The position numbers were made by a program, and so were the translations under genes. A stretch of DNA of 64,000 bases from CBDCWT01 sp965223305 (GTDB lineage: Bacteria; Planctomycetota; Planctomycetia; Pirellulales; Pirellulaceae): the NCBI GenBank assembly GCA_965223305.1, contig CBDCWT010000011.1, positions 73,829-137,828 of the forward strand, given 5' to 3'. Numbering within the stretch: position 1 is the stretch's first letter; each line of letters starts with the position of its first letter. Below the pieces are notes generated by a model that saw nothing but the letters and a program-made list of their open reading frames with translations, was not told the DNA's origin and made no database searches. Below, piece after piece: positions 46,265 to 54,467 of the stretch.

Positions 46265-47335
46265 ATGAGAGTCAGGATCGACACACCGCCGGACAATTGC
46301 GAGCCCCACCGTGCCGGAACTAGTGGGACCGATTCTGGTACGTGTGTCTTGGCTGCTCGCCGCTGCCTGCTCGCGGCTTGCTTGTTAGCTTTTCGCCTGC
46401 TTCTCTGTGGGGCCTGCGCGGTGGCGAGTGAATCTGAGTCGGCAACGGCTAGGCGGACGTTGGGCGGCAGGCAGTTTTGGACCGACCACCTCGTCCATCA
46501 CGACTGGCGAATCCAACAGCACATACTGACCGGACACTATCGATTGCTTGACCAGCGCGACCAGCGGCGCGCGGCCGGGAGTTTTGAGGCATGTCGATCC
46601 ACGTTTTACAGCCTGCAACGGGAGCTGCAGCTACCTCCTCTGGGCGATCGAGTCGTCATCGTGTTGCATGGCCTGGGCCGTTCGCGCCAGTCGATGACGG
46701 GTATCGTCAACTATCTCCGCAAGAACACGGACTACACGGTGTTGAACGTCTCGTACGCCAGCACGCGCGGACGCATCGGCCGGCACGCCAAGGGACTGGC
46801 TCTTGTCGTCGAGCATCTTCCCGCACAGGTGAGGCAAGTCGACTTCGTCGCGCACAGCATGGGCAATCTTGTCATTAGGCACTACTTTGCCGACCTCGCG
46901 ATCGAGCGGCTGCGGCCGCAGCAGAGCGGTCGGATCGGAAGAACAGTGATGCTGGCGCCACCCAATCAGGGCGCCTCCCTCGCAGAACGATTCGAAACCA
47001 ATCCGGTATTCCGTTTCTTTTGGGGCACCAGCGGCGGTGAGATCGCGGATTGGGAAACGCTGGCGCCGCGGCTGGCGATCCCACCAGGTGAGTTCGGAAT
47101 TCTGGCCGGCGCCCGCGGTGACGCAGCCGGCCGGAATCCACTGATCCGCGGCGACGATGACTTTGTGCTGGCGGTGTCCGAAACCAGACTCGGAGGAGCT
47201 AGCGATTTTCTAGCGCTGCCGGCACTACACGCTGTGATCATGGACTCCGCGCAGGTCCAACGCGCCACGCTGCGCTTCCTGCGACATGGGTACTTCCACG
47301 GGCCTCACAGTAGGCAACCCATCGAACCCGAGTAA
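46265..47335 (+). CDS. Exported alpha/beta hydrolase (lipase-like)
   Basis: A 356-residue hydrolase. A hydrophobic signal segment lies near 28-52 (LAARRCLLAACLLAFRLLLCGA). The fold starts with VVIVLHGLGRSRQS, and the nucleophile elbow is VAHSMGN, with Ser in a GxSxG-like position changed to AHSMG. A later Asp (GDDDFVLAV) and a His (HGYF) near the end complete a plausible triad. Such proteins are annotated as triacylglycerol lipase-like or palmitoyl-thioesterase-like. The ATG at 46265 is used; the upstream ATG at 46220 would overlap manC by 19 bases. Confidence 0.83.
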   Translation: MRVRIDTPPDNCEPHRAGTSGTDSGTCVLAARRCLLAACLLAFRLLLCGACAVASESESATARRTLGGRQFWTDHLVHHDWRIQQHILTGHYRLLDQRDQRRAAGSFEACRSTFYSLQRELQLPPLGDRVVIVLHGLGRSRQSMTGIVNYLRKNTDYTVLNVSYASTRGRIGRHAKGLALVVEHLPAQVRQVDFVAHSMGNLVIRHYFADLAIERLRPQQSGRIGRTVMLAPPNQGASLAERFETNPVFRFFWGTSGGEIADWETLAPRLAIPPGEFGILAGARGDAAGRNPLIRGDDDFVLAVSETRLGGASDFLALPALHAVIMDSAQVQRATLRFLRHGYFHGPHSRQPIEPE

Positions 47336-47361
47336 CCACCGATCATCGCTTCACAAGTCGT

Positions 47362-47853
47362 ATGAACTCGTGCACACCAGAGCCCAACGCGGACCCGCTT
47401 CCCCGACAGGGCAGACTGGCAGGTGTCGACTATGGGCATGTTCGACTTGGTCTGGCGATCAGCGATCCTGGACAGACAATCAGCAGCCCATTCGAGAACT
47501 ATGCGAGGCAATCGCAAGTAGCTGACGCCGACCACTTGCGCCAGTTCGTCGCTGACGAGCGGGTTGTAGGGTTCGTTGTTGGCCTACCAGTACACACGTC
47601 CGGCGACGAAAGCGGTAAGTCACTGGAAGCAAGGAAATTCGGTTCCTGGTTGGCAGAAGTGACGCAGTTGCCAGTCACCTTCTACGACGAGCGATATACG
47701 TCGCAGGCCGCCGACAGCCTGCTCTCGCTGGGCGGTTTGACGTCGAAAAAACGGAAGGAACGGCGGGACATGCTGGCGGCCCAAGTCATTTTGGCCAGCT
47801 ATCTCGAGTCGACGCGAGCCAGCTCAGATCGACCCGGACCACTCGAGTCGTGA
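47362..47853 (+). CDS. ruvX: Holliday junction resolvase-like RuvX/YqgF
   Basis: A 163-residue protein of the RNase H fold. The family start GVDYGHVRLGLAISD holds Asp23; VVGFVVGLPVHTSGDES, VTFYDERYTSQAA with catalytic Glu, and ERRDMLAAQVILASYL with the last Asp complete the site. YqgF proteins process the 5' end of pre-16S rRNA and resolve Holliday junctions in vitro. Length is normal with a short N-terminal extension. The gene lies between the lipase and the anti-sigma-like gene, with 26 bases before it. Confidence 0.94.
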   Translation: MNSCTPEPNADPLPRQGRLAGVDYGHVRLGLAISDPGQTISSPFENYARQSQVADADHLRQFVADERVVGFVVGLPVHTSGDESGKSLEARKFGSWLAEVTQLPVTFYDERYTSQAADSLLSLGGLTSKKRKERRDMLAAQVILASYLESTRASSDRPGPLES

Positions 47854-48029
47854 AGCCACGAAGCCTCTCCTTCCGGGTGTGATTCGCCCGCTCTGGCGGG
47901 TGCCCAATTGCCAGAACGGCCCTTGTGCGGACATTTAGGGGGAACTTTTCATCCAGCGGCGCACGTCCTAATCTCACCAGGGCAAAACTGCCGAATCTGC
48001 TTGGGGGTTCCAGCGTTTTTTGATGAACC

Positions 48030-49154
48030 ATGCCGGATCACATAAACAGAGAGCTGATCAGCGCTTACATCGACGGGGAGCTTGCTGCCCGCGACCGGGA
48101 GCTGGTCGAACGCGCGCTCGCTGATTCGGCGTCACTGCGTCAGTTGCATGACGAGCTGTTGGAGGTGCAGGCCCGCTGGACCGAGCTACCTCGCTTTGAA
48201 CTTCCGCGGAACTTCGCTCAGGGCGTGGAAAGACGTGTCGGTCGTAGGGAGCCGGTTGCCGCGGCGGAACGTACGCAATGGAGCTTGTCGGGGATTTTGG
48301 CGGCGGCGGCGGCGGTCGCCGCAGTGCTGGCGCTGGCGTTTCTGGCGGACCCCTGGCGGTTCGGCGAGGATTCGCATCAGGAGCTGGTCGAGCGGGGCGC
48401 GCCGAGCGACGAGGAACCAGCGGATGGACCGATCGACTGGACTCGGGAGAGCTTAGTCTACTACCGTGACGAGCCGGGGGATCGGCCGCAGTATTCGTTG
48501 GTGTTGGATATCACCGTGACAACGCTGGGTCGCGTGAACAACTCATTCGAGGATGTACTCAGGAAAGCGGGTGTTCCACTCGACCCAGACTTAGCGGTAG
48601 ATCAGGAGCTGGAGTCGACGATCCTAGCCAGTCGGATGGCGGCCAGCGTGGAAATCGACGACGGCGAGTCGGATGAGCTGCGGAATGAAGTTCAGATGAC
48701 TTATGTGATCGGCACTGTGGCCAGGATCGATGACATTTGGTTCCGGCTGAAGGAGCGGACCACGGAGTTTGCTCGTCCGCGGCTGGACATCGCGGTGACA
48801 TCGCAAGACCGCAATGTACTCCGCCGGCTAAACGAGTCGTCGCGTCGGCGGTTCGCCAGTGCCGCGACGAAGACGAAGCGCACGCTCGCTCACCGGCTGA
48901 CGTTCAGCGCACCATTGCGCGGCACGCTGGGACTGCTGGGAGCCATTTCGACCCCTGCCCTGGGTACTCAGCTGACTCCCGGCCAAGCTGAAGACCCGTC
49001 TTTGCCGGACATCGAGCTCTCGGTGTTTCCACCCGTGCCGCCGGCAGAGGCCGACCAGCACCAGCCGCAACCTGACAACGGCGGCGCACCCGCACAGAGA
49101 CTCAACCCGATGTCTGAGGCTCTGATAATCGTGCGTTATCCGCCCGAGCAGTAG
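48030..49154 (+). CDS. Anti-sigma-factor-like membrane protein
   Basis: A 374-residue protein. The N-terminus (MPDHINRELISAYIDGELAARDRELVERALADS) resembles the helical anti-sigma domain of ECF regulators, without the zinc-binding HxxxCxxC. One membrane helix lies near 88-107 (LSGILAAAAAVAAVLALAFLA), and the remaining 260 residues should be outside the cytoplasm. No sigma factor gene lies beside it, so a partner would be elsewhere or absent. The 176 bases upstream hold no gene. The assignment rests on the domain shape. Confidence 0.72.
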   Translation: MPDHINRELISAYIDGELAARDRELVERALADSASLRQLHDELLEVQARWTELPRFELPRNFAQGVERRVGRREPVAAAERTQWSLSGILAAAAAVAAVLALAFLADPWRFGEDSHQELVERGAPSDEEPADGPIDWTRESLVYYRDEPGDRPQYSLVLDITVTTLGRVNNSFEDVLRKAGVPLDPDLAVDQELESTILASRMAASVEIDDGESDELRNEVQMTYVIGTVARIDDIWFRLKERTTEFARPRLDIAVTSQDRNVLRRLNESSRRRFASAATKTKRTLAHRLTFSAPLRGTLGLLGAISTPALGTQLTPGQAEDPSLPDIELSVFPPVPPAEADQHQPQPDNGGAPAQRLNPMSEALIIVRYPPEQ

Positions 49155-49219
49155 ATCGCAGTAGGCCACTTGATCGGCTGATCTGGCTGCGTGACCCCGG
49201 TTTGTCTATCTTTGGCCGC

Positions 49220-50920
49220 ATGGTATCTGAACAGCGGCGCAAGGGCGTGGACGCGGCCCTGCCTTGGTGGTGCTCGACGACGGTGCTAGCACTGGCCGGA
49301 AGCTTCCTGCTCTGGGCCGCGTTCCCCCCAATTGGCATCTCTTCGCTGGCGTGGCTCGCCCCACTGCCTTGGCTGGTGCTTGTCAGCCGGGAGCGTTTCT
49401 CAACACGGCGCCCCTATCTCGTGCTGTGGCTCGCGTCGCTCGTTCACTGGTTGGCGATGCTGCAAGGAATCCGCCTTGCCCACTGGCTAAACCATTTTGG
49501 TTGGCTAGCGCTGTCCGCCTATTTGGCGATCTACTTGCCACTGTTCGTCGGTTTGAGCCGCTGCGCGACGCACCGGTTGCGGATCCCGTTGGCCCTGGCG
49601 GCTCCGGTGATCTGGACTGGCCTCGAGCTGGCGCGGGGCTACTTGTTCACAGGGTTCTCGATGGGATTGTTGGGACACACACAGTTCGAGCATCCGGTGT
49701 TGATTCAGATCGCAGACTTGTTCGGGGCGTACGCGGTCAGTTTCTGGGTGATGTTCGTGAGTGCTTGCCTTCGCTCTACGTTGCCCGCGCAGGGACGCGG
49801 ATGGCGTTTTCGCCCGGCGCTCGCAGCGGCCGTGCTATCTGTGGCAGCGGTTTCTTACGGCCTCTCCCGCGTGTCACCGGCGGTACCGAGCCAGCATCCT
49901 GATCGGGCACTGCAGGTAGCCTTGGTTCAAAGTAGCTTCAATACGCGGTTTGAGTATGACCCGAACAGAAACCGGGAGACGTTTCTGAGGTATCTACAGC
50001 TGACGGACGAGGTGCGCGCCGAGCACCCCGATGTTGATCTCATTGTTTGGCCCGAGTCGGTCTTTACTGAGAACCACCCAGAGATGTTGGTCGACGATGA
50101 ACCCACTGCTGTGGAAGGAATCTCTTGTGAACGCCTACGCGAATTAGAAGCCGCCTTCAACCTGAAGGTGACGCAGGTAGCCGAACGAATCAACCAGCCT
50201 GGCGCACCGGCGGGTCCTGGCCGGACCCACTTGCTGGTGGGCACCGAAACGCACGAATTCTCAGGCCAACTGCAACGGCATTACAACGCGGCGCTGCTGA
50301 TTAACCCAAGAGGTACGATCGTTCAGCGGTACTACAAGATGCACCCTGTGATGTTCGGAGAGTACATCCCGCTGGCCCGCGCGTTTCCTTTCATCTATTC
50401 GTGGACGCCGTTGCCAGGTGGTCTCACGCCCGGAGCCGAAGCGGTGGCTTTCGAGGTGGATGGCCTACGACTGTCTTCGAGCATCTGTTTCGAGAGCGCG
50501 GTGCCCCACTTGATCCGAAGGCAGTTTCGGACGCTGCAGCGCGCGGGGCGCTCCCCCAGTGTGTTGGTCAACATCACTCACGACGGGTGGTTCTGGGGGT
50601 CGAGCATCCTGGACCTCCAACTGGCAGGGGCGGTCTTCCGGGCGGTCGAGCTGCGGCGGCCATTCCTGGTAGCTGCGAACGCGGGCATCTCGGCTTGGAT
50701 TGACGATTCGGGGCGGATTCGCGCCCGCGGCCCGCGACAAGGGGACGCGAAGCTCGTCGCCAGCGTGGTCTCCCGGGACCGGCGCAGCCTCTACCAGCTC
50801 ACAGGGGACTTGGCTGCCGGCCTTTGTTTAGCGGCCACCGGCATCGTGGCCTGCCTGGCGCTCCGGCATCGCCTCCGACCACGTTCCGGCCGGCAGGGAG
50901 CGACGCCTTCTGGCAAGTAG
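49220..50920 (+). CDS. lnt: Apolipoprotein N-acyltransferase
   Basis: Adds the third acyl chain to lipoproteins in the inner membrane. The first 215 residues hold about six helices; the nitrilase-like domain follows, with the triad Glu279 (VWPESVF), Lys373 (YYKMHPVMFGEYIP) and Cys423 (SSICFES). VNITHDGWFWGSS and RRPFLVAANAGIS are further family marks. One helix lies near the C-terminus. At 566 residues it is slightly longer than the Escherichia coli enzyme. The ATG at 49220 is preferred; the frame also opens at a TTG at 49202. Confidence 0.96.
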   Translation: MVSEQRRKGVDAALPWWCSTTVLALAGSFLLWAAFPPIGISSLAWLAPLPWLVLVSRERFSTRRPYLVLWLASLVHWLAMLQGIRLAHWLNHFGWLALSAYLAIYLPLFVGLSRCATHRLRIPLALAAPVIWTGLELARGYLFTGFSMGLLGHTQFEHPVLIQIADLFGAYAVSFWVMFVSACLRSTLPAQGRGWRFRPALAAAVLSVAAVSYGLSRVSPAVPSQHPDRALQVALVQSSFNTRFEYDPNRNRETFLRYLQLTDEVRAEHPDVDLIVWPESVFTENHPEMLVDDEPTAVEGISCERLRELEAAFNLKVTQVAERINQPGAPAGPGRTHLLVGTETHEFSGQLQRHYNAALLINPRGTIVQRYYKMHPVMFGEYIPLARAFPFIYSWTPLPGGLTPGAEAVAFEVDGLRLSSSICFESAVPHLIRRQFRTLQRAGRSPSVLVNITHDGWFWGSSILDLQLAGAVFRAVELRRPFLVAANAGISAWIDDSGRIRARGPRQGDAKLVASVVSRDRRSLYQLTGDLAAGLCLAATGIVACLALRHRLRPRSGRQGATPSGK

Positions 50921-51118
50921 GTAGGCGGGCAGCCCAAGCCATCAGGAGGGCGAGGCGGTGAGCTTCCGCCAAGCCGAGAACCTCCGTTTGACCAGCGCCT
51001 GACAGCACGAAGCGGCGACGGACTGCTGTCGAGCCGGATCTCAGCAAGACCAAGCGTGCAGCTCCGTCAGACTCAGATTGCGCCAGCTTGCCCGTTTATC
51101 CTATTTTTCCAGATTTAA

Positions 51119-51148
51119 TTGACAGTGCTGATTGGCCGCAATTATACT
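51119..51148 (+). promoter_or_regulatory. Sigma-70 promoter before the coiled-coil gene
   Basis: TTGACA at 51119-51124 (exact consensus) and TATACT at 51143-51148 (five of six) are 18 bases apart in an AT-richer patch. Transcription would start near 51155, leaving a leader of about 130 bases before 51284. The interval 50921-51283 is otherwise empty apart from a decayed repeat near 50945. Confidence 0.65.
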
Positions 51149-51283
51149 GGGTGAGCATTCGCTCATTATGTCCTGGTAGGTCAACTAGTTGGACGCTGTG
51201 TTGGGGTGTTCGCCCTGGGTGGCCGACAACTTCGGTTGGCTTTCTTCTTTTAACCAGCTCATCTCTGTGAGGAATCAGGCGTC

Positions 51284-52117
51284 ATGAACTTAGTGGGAAA
51301 GATATTCACCGTTGCGATACTGATCATGAGTGTTGCGTTCATGATGATTGCGGTCACGGTTTTCGCGACCCACCGCAATTGGCGAGACGTCGTGATGGCT
51401 TCCGGTGGATTGAAAGCCCAACTAGAGGAGCTCAGCCGGACCAACCGGCAGTTGCGAGCGGAGTACGAGCGGAAGGAAGACAAGTTGGCCATAGAGCAAG
51501 CGAGCCGGCAGTTTGCGCTGGCTTCTTTGCAATCGAGGTTATTGGCAGCGGAAACGATGCTGCAGAACCGCGAGGCTCAGTTCCGCGAGCTGCAGGCAAC
51601 CCACGGCACGATCGTCGAGACGTTGAACACCAACGGCATCGCCTTGAACGCCATGACCGAAGAAGTTGCCGGGTTGCGGAACTTGCTGCGGGACTCGCAC
51701 CAGGCCCGTGATGACTCGTTCGGCAAGGTCGTACGGTTAATCGACCAGCTCAATGCCATCGAGGGTCAGCGGGAGGCGTTGGAGGAAAGCAACCTGGGGT
51801 TAGCTGGCCAGGTCAACCGCATGCAGGGCGTGTTGGATCGGCACGATTTGAGCGAGTTTACTCCGATAATTGACAAGCCGCCGAAGGTCGACGGAGTCGT
51901 GCTGGCCGTCGGCCGCAGGAATCTGATCGAGATCTCGATTGGTTCAGACGATGGGCTTCGCGAGGGTCACACCCTGGAAGTTTTTCGTAATAACTCATAT
52001 CTCGGGCGAATCGTGGTACAGAACACGAAGCCCGACAAATCGGTTGGCAGGATTTTGCCCGCGTACAGAAAAGGCAACATCAGAAGAGGCGATCGTGTCG
52101 CAACCAAACTTACTTGA
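51284..52117 (+). CDS. Membrane-anchored coiled-coil protein
   Basis: A 277-residue protein. One N-terminal helix (IFTVAILIMSVAFMMIAVTVF, residues 7-27), a long coiled coil rich in Leu, Glu, Gln and Arg (about 40-190), and a small beta domain at the end (VDGVVLAVGRRNLIEISIGSDDGLREGHTLEVF..YLGRIVV), which resembles the beta domains of MreC-like envelope proteins. A role in cell shape or envelope organisation is inferred from that shape only. GAGGA lies about ten bases before the ATG. Its stop overlaps the next gene by 23 bases. Confidence 0.83.
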   Translation: MNLVGKIFTVAILIMSVAFMMIAVTVFATHRNWRDVVMASGGLKAQLEELSRTNRQLRAEYERKEDKLAIEQASRQFALASLQSRLLAAETMLQNREAQFRELQATHGTIVETLNTNGIALNAMTEEVAGLRNLLRDSHQARDDSFGKVVRLIDQLNAIEGQREALEESNLGLAGQVNRMQGVLDRHDLSEFTPIIDKPPKVDGVVLAVGRRNLIEISIGSDDGLREGHTLEVFRNNSYLGRIVVQNTKPDKSVGRILPAYRKGNIRRGDRVATKLT

Positions 52118-52385
52118 AGACGGCTTACCTGACGACGAATCGGCCTCCGTAGAAGCCCAGCCCGAAGCGGCTCAGCCCACTCGTACGCGAGCGGAGGTTC
52201 CGACCCAGAAGCAGAAGACCAACATCTACACGGTGATGCTGATCATTTCGTTTGTCTGCATCGTGATCGCCTGCGTGCTGTTGGCCTGGGAACTGAGCTT
52301 GTGGGGTTCCTATCCCTGGTGGGACGTCAACCAGGCCCGCCCGGACCTCTCTCAAGCGGTCGTGCCGCCCAAGTGGCTGGTCTAG
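52095..52385 (+). CDS. Small membrane protein overlapping the coiled-coil gene
   Basis: A 96-residue protein from a GTG at 52095 (VSQPNLLEDGLPDDES) with AGAGG five bases before it. An acidic, Gln/Thr-rich first half is followed by one helix near 48-66 (YTVMLIISFVCIVIACVLLAW) and the tail WGSYPWWDVNQARPDLSQAVVPPKWLV. The 23-base overlap with the coiled-coil gene implies coupling and a shared complex. No family is named to my knowledge. Frames opening earlier inside the upstream gene are less likely starts. Confidence 0.72.
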   Translation: MSQPNLLEDGLPDDESASVEAQPEAAQPTRTRAEVPTQKQKTNIYTVMLIISFVCIVIACVLLAWELSLWGSYPWWDVNQARPDLSQAVVPPKWLV

Positions 52386-52745
52386 CGATCTCAGTCTTTC
52401 CGGACATTTGGTGTTCCGCATCATTCCGCGCACGGCGCAATCGTTCGCTCTGCGAACGAACTGTGCAAGCTGCCTGAGGTTCGACAGAGTGTGGTACGGC
52501 CGAGGATGGGCGGCGCCGGTTGGGGCAAAGCCCGGGCAAGATCGCTCGCAGGACCCCGAATAACAATCTAGTGTCACTCTTGGGGTGTTGGACATAGAAT
52601 GATACTCCAAGAGCAAACACTCGATCGACGGGCGCTTCCGGTGATACGGTTTTGCTGTCCACCGAGGCTTACCTGGCCCTGGAAGACCTCGGCAGCAGCA
52701 GCCGGAAGCGCGGTCGGTCAACATGCCTAAGGCCGAGGTCGCGCC
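52386..52745. other. Intergenic stretch with one hairpin
   Basis: 360 bases without a supported gene. A stem of ten pairs (CTCTTGGGGT at 52577-52586 with ACTCCAAGAG at 52604-52613) is the only structure seen; it is not followed by a T run. The long minus-strand frame across this interval runs over the zinc-ribbon gene and is a shadow. Confidence 0.55.
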
Positions 52746-54125
52746 GTGGATGCGCCATCTAACTCGCGACTCTACATCGACTGCCCCCAGTGCGGGTTCC
52801 CGCTGACGATCGTCGCGAAGCGCGCGGGACAGACAGTTACCTGCGACAACTGCCTTCACGAGTTTTGGCCGGCCTCCCAGGCGGCGCCACCCACCGCCCC
52901 GAAGAAGCATCGCCAAGCGGGATCGACGAAACGTGTGCCGGAAGCAGAGGCGACCAACAACAAGAACTCGAGCATCGAAGACGATCTGTTCGGCGATGAC
53001 TATGTGGAAAACAAGCAAACCGTCTTGAAGGAGGACTATGAGTTTACGGTCCAGTGTCCGATCTGCGGCACGCGGCAGGAGGTGACCGACAAGGCCGTCG
53101 GCAAGAAGGTCAAGTGTTACGACTGCCACACACGCTACAAGATTCGTGAGCCGTCTGCCCGGCGGCGGCGACCGCGAGGTAGCCGCAGGCGTCCGAGTGA
53201 CGAGCTGCGATTGAAGCCGCTGGCCGACAGCAGCGACGCATCCGCCGACCATCGGCCGCAACCGATGTTGCCCGACAAGCTTCCCGACTCGAGCAACACC
53301 TTCTCAACTCCGGGTGAGACCGCTTTGCGGAAGGCGGAAGAGGAGCTGAAGAAGGCAGACGTTCCCCCTCCGCTGCCAACGAGGCCGTTGATTGATGGAA
53401 TCGCGGGCTTTCTTTTCGAGCCAACCGTCTTGATCCGCTCGATCTTCTTGGCAGTCGCGCTGCAAATCGAGCTCACCACGATCGCCGGAGCGGTCGCACG
53501 AGCGAGTGTCCCCAACGCGATGTCTAATTTCGCTTCCCTCGCCATGACCGTCTTCAGCATCTTTTTCGGCATATTTGTCGTGCTCGCGGTCTCGGTAACC
53601 GGCTTAACCTTATTGCGCGAGTCGGCGAGCGGGAAGCTCCGACTTGAGAGCTGGCCCGGCTTTGACCCGACCGATTGGTTTGTCGAGTCGTTTTATGTCG
53701 TTGCGAGTTTGACAGCCAGCTTGGTTCTGGGCGGTATCATTGGGAGGCTGTTTGCAATCGCCGGACCGAGTGTCTACGCCGTCGGCCTGGCCACCGCCTG
53801 CGGCGTCTCGCTCGTTTTGGCCTTTCCGCCGTTTCTTCTTTCGGCGCTTGAGGCAGGATCGCCGATCCAGTTTCTTTCGCGGCCAATTTGGCAGGGCTTG
53901 CTTCACTCCATCGGGAGCTGGTTCCGCTTCACCACGCTGTGGGGATTGACGGCCGCCGGCGCCGCCATGCTGGTCTGGCAGCTCGTTCGTTTCGAGAACA
54001 CGGCGACGAACTTTCTGGCTGCTTTGATCGCGGTCAGCGCGGCGCTGATCTTCTTCTGCCTGCTGGGTCGTTTGGCCCGGGTCGCCCACGATGCGTACGT
54101 CGAACCGGTGGTAGAGACAGAATAG
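52746..54125 (+). CDS. Zinc-ribbon multi-pass membrane protein
   Basis: A 459-residue protein beginning with GTG, preceded by GAGG about nine bases upstream. Two zinc-ribbon modules lead: CPQCGFPLTIVAKRAGQTVTCDNC (residues 13-36) and CPICGTRQEVTDKAVGKKVKCYDC (about 101-124). A basic segment (SARRRRPRGSRRRP) follows. From about residue 220 there are five or six membrane helices to the end. Such cytoplasmic-ribbon/membrane fusions are common in planctomycetes; their function is unknown. A palindromic repeat begins 13 bases after the stop. Confidence 0.82.
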   Translation: MDAPSNSRLYIDCPQCGFPLTIVAKRAGQTVTCDNCLHEFWPASQAAPPTAPKKHRQAGSTKRVPEAEATNNKNSSIEDDLFGDDYVENKQTVLKEDYEFTVQCPICGTRQEVTDKAVGKKVKCYDCHTRYKIREPSARRRRPRGSRRRPSDELRLKPLADSSDASADHRPQPMLPDKLPDSSNTFSTPGETALRKAEEELKKADVPPPLPTRPLIDGIAGFLFEPTVLIRSIFLAVALQIELTTIAGAVARASVPNAMSNFASLAMTVFSIFFGIFVVLAVSVTGLTLLRESASGKLRLESWPGFDPTDWFVESFYVVASLTASLVLGGIIGRLFAIAGPSVYAVGLATACGVSLVLAFPPFLLSALEAGSPIQFLSRPIWQGLLHSIGSWFRFTTLWGLTAAGAAMLVWQLVRFENTATNFLAALIAVSAALIFFCLLGRLARVAHDAYVEPVVETE

Positions 54126-54137
54126 CTCAGCTCTCTT

Positions 54138-54201
54138 GTAGCCGAATTCGCCAGAATTTGGACGAATCGGCAGTCCACCAAACTCTTGCGAGTTCGGCTA
54201 C
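54138..54201. terminator. Palindromic intergenic repeat, terminator-like
   Basis: GTAGCCGAATTCGCCAGAAT (54138-54157) pairs with CTTGCGAGTTCGGCTAC (to 54201), a long stem with a few mismatches around GAATCGGCAG. It lies directly after the membrane protein gene. Same family as 11291-11353 and the right end of 7012-7179 and 61294-61458. No T run follows. Confidence 0.62.
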
Positions 54202-54344
54202 GACGGGAAAGCGGCTGCACGTTGATGAAAGGTCCTCAACGGCGTTCCTGGGCGGATACTCGGCGGCTCCTGCGGACCGCTGATCGTCGTTCGCAACCAA
54301 CTTTCAGCGAATGACTTGCGGCAATCTGCGCGGCGCCGCTCCAG

Positions 54345-54373
54345 TTGTGAGCGGAGCGGCGAATTGGTAGACT
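54345..54373 (+). promoter_or_regulatory. Possible promoter of gyrA-ugd
   Basis: TTGTGA at 54345-54350 and TAGACT at 54368-54373, 17 bases apart, about 95 bases before the gyrA start. Four of six positions match in each box; weak but well placed. The rest of the 340-base gap holds only the palindrome at 54138. Confidence 0.4.
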
Positions 54374-54467
54374 ACAGGGGCTCGAAATGGCTTCGGCCGA
54401 CAGCTCGTAATGTGTTTGCTGACAATTACTTACAGCCCCGACACTGACTACCTGAAAGGACTGTCGC

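Noticed and set aside
52125..53261. 378-codon minus-strand frame
   Set aside because: Opposes the zinc-ribbon and small membrane genes and has no recognisable domain.
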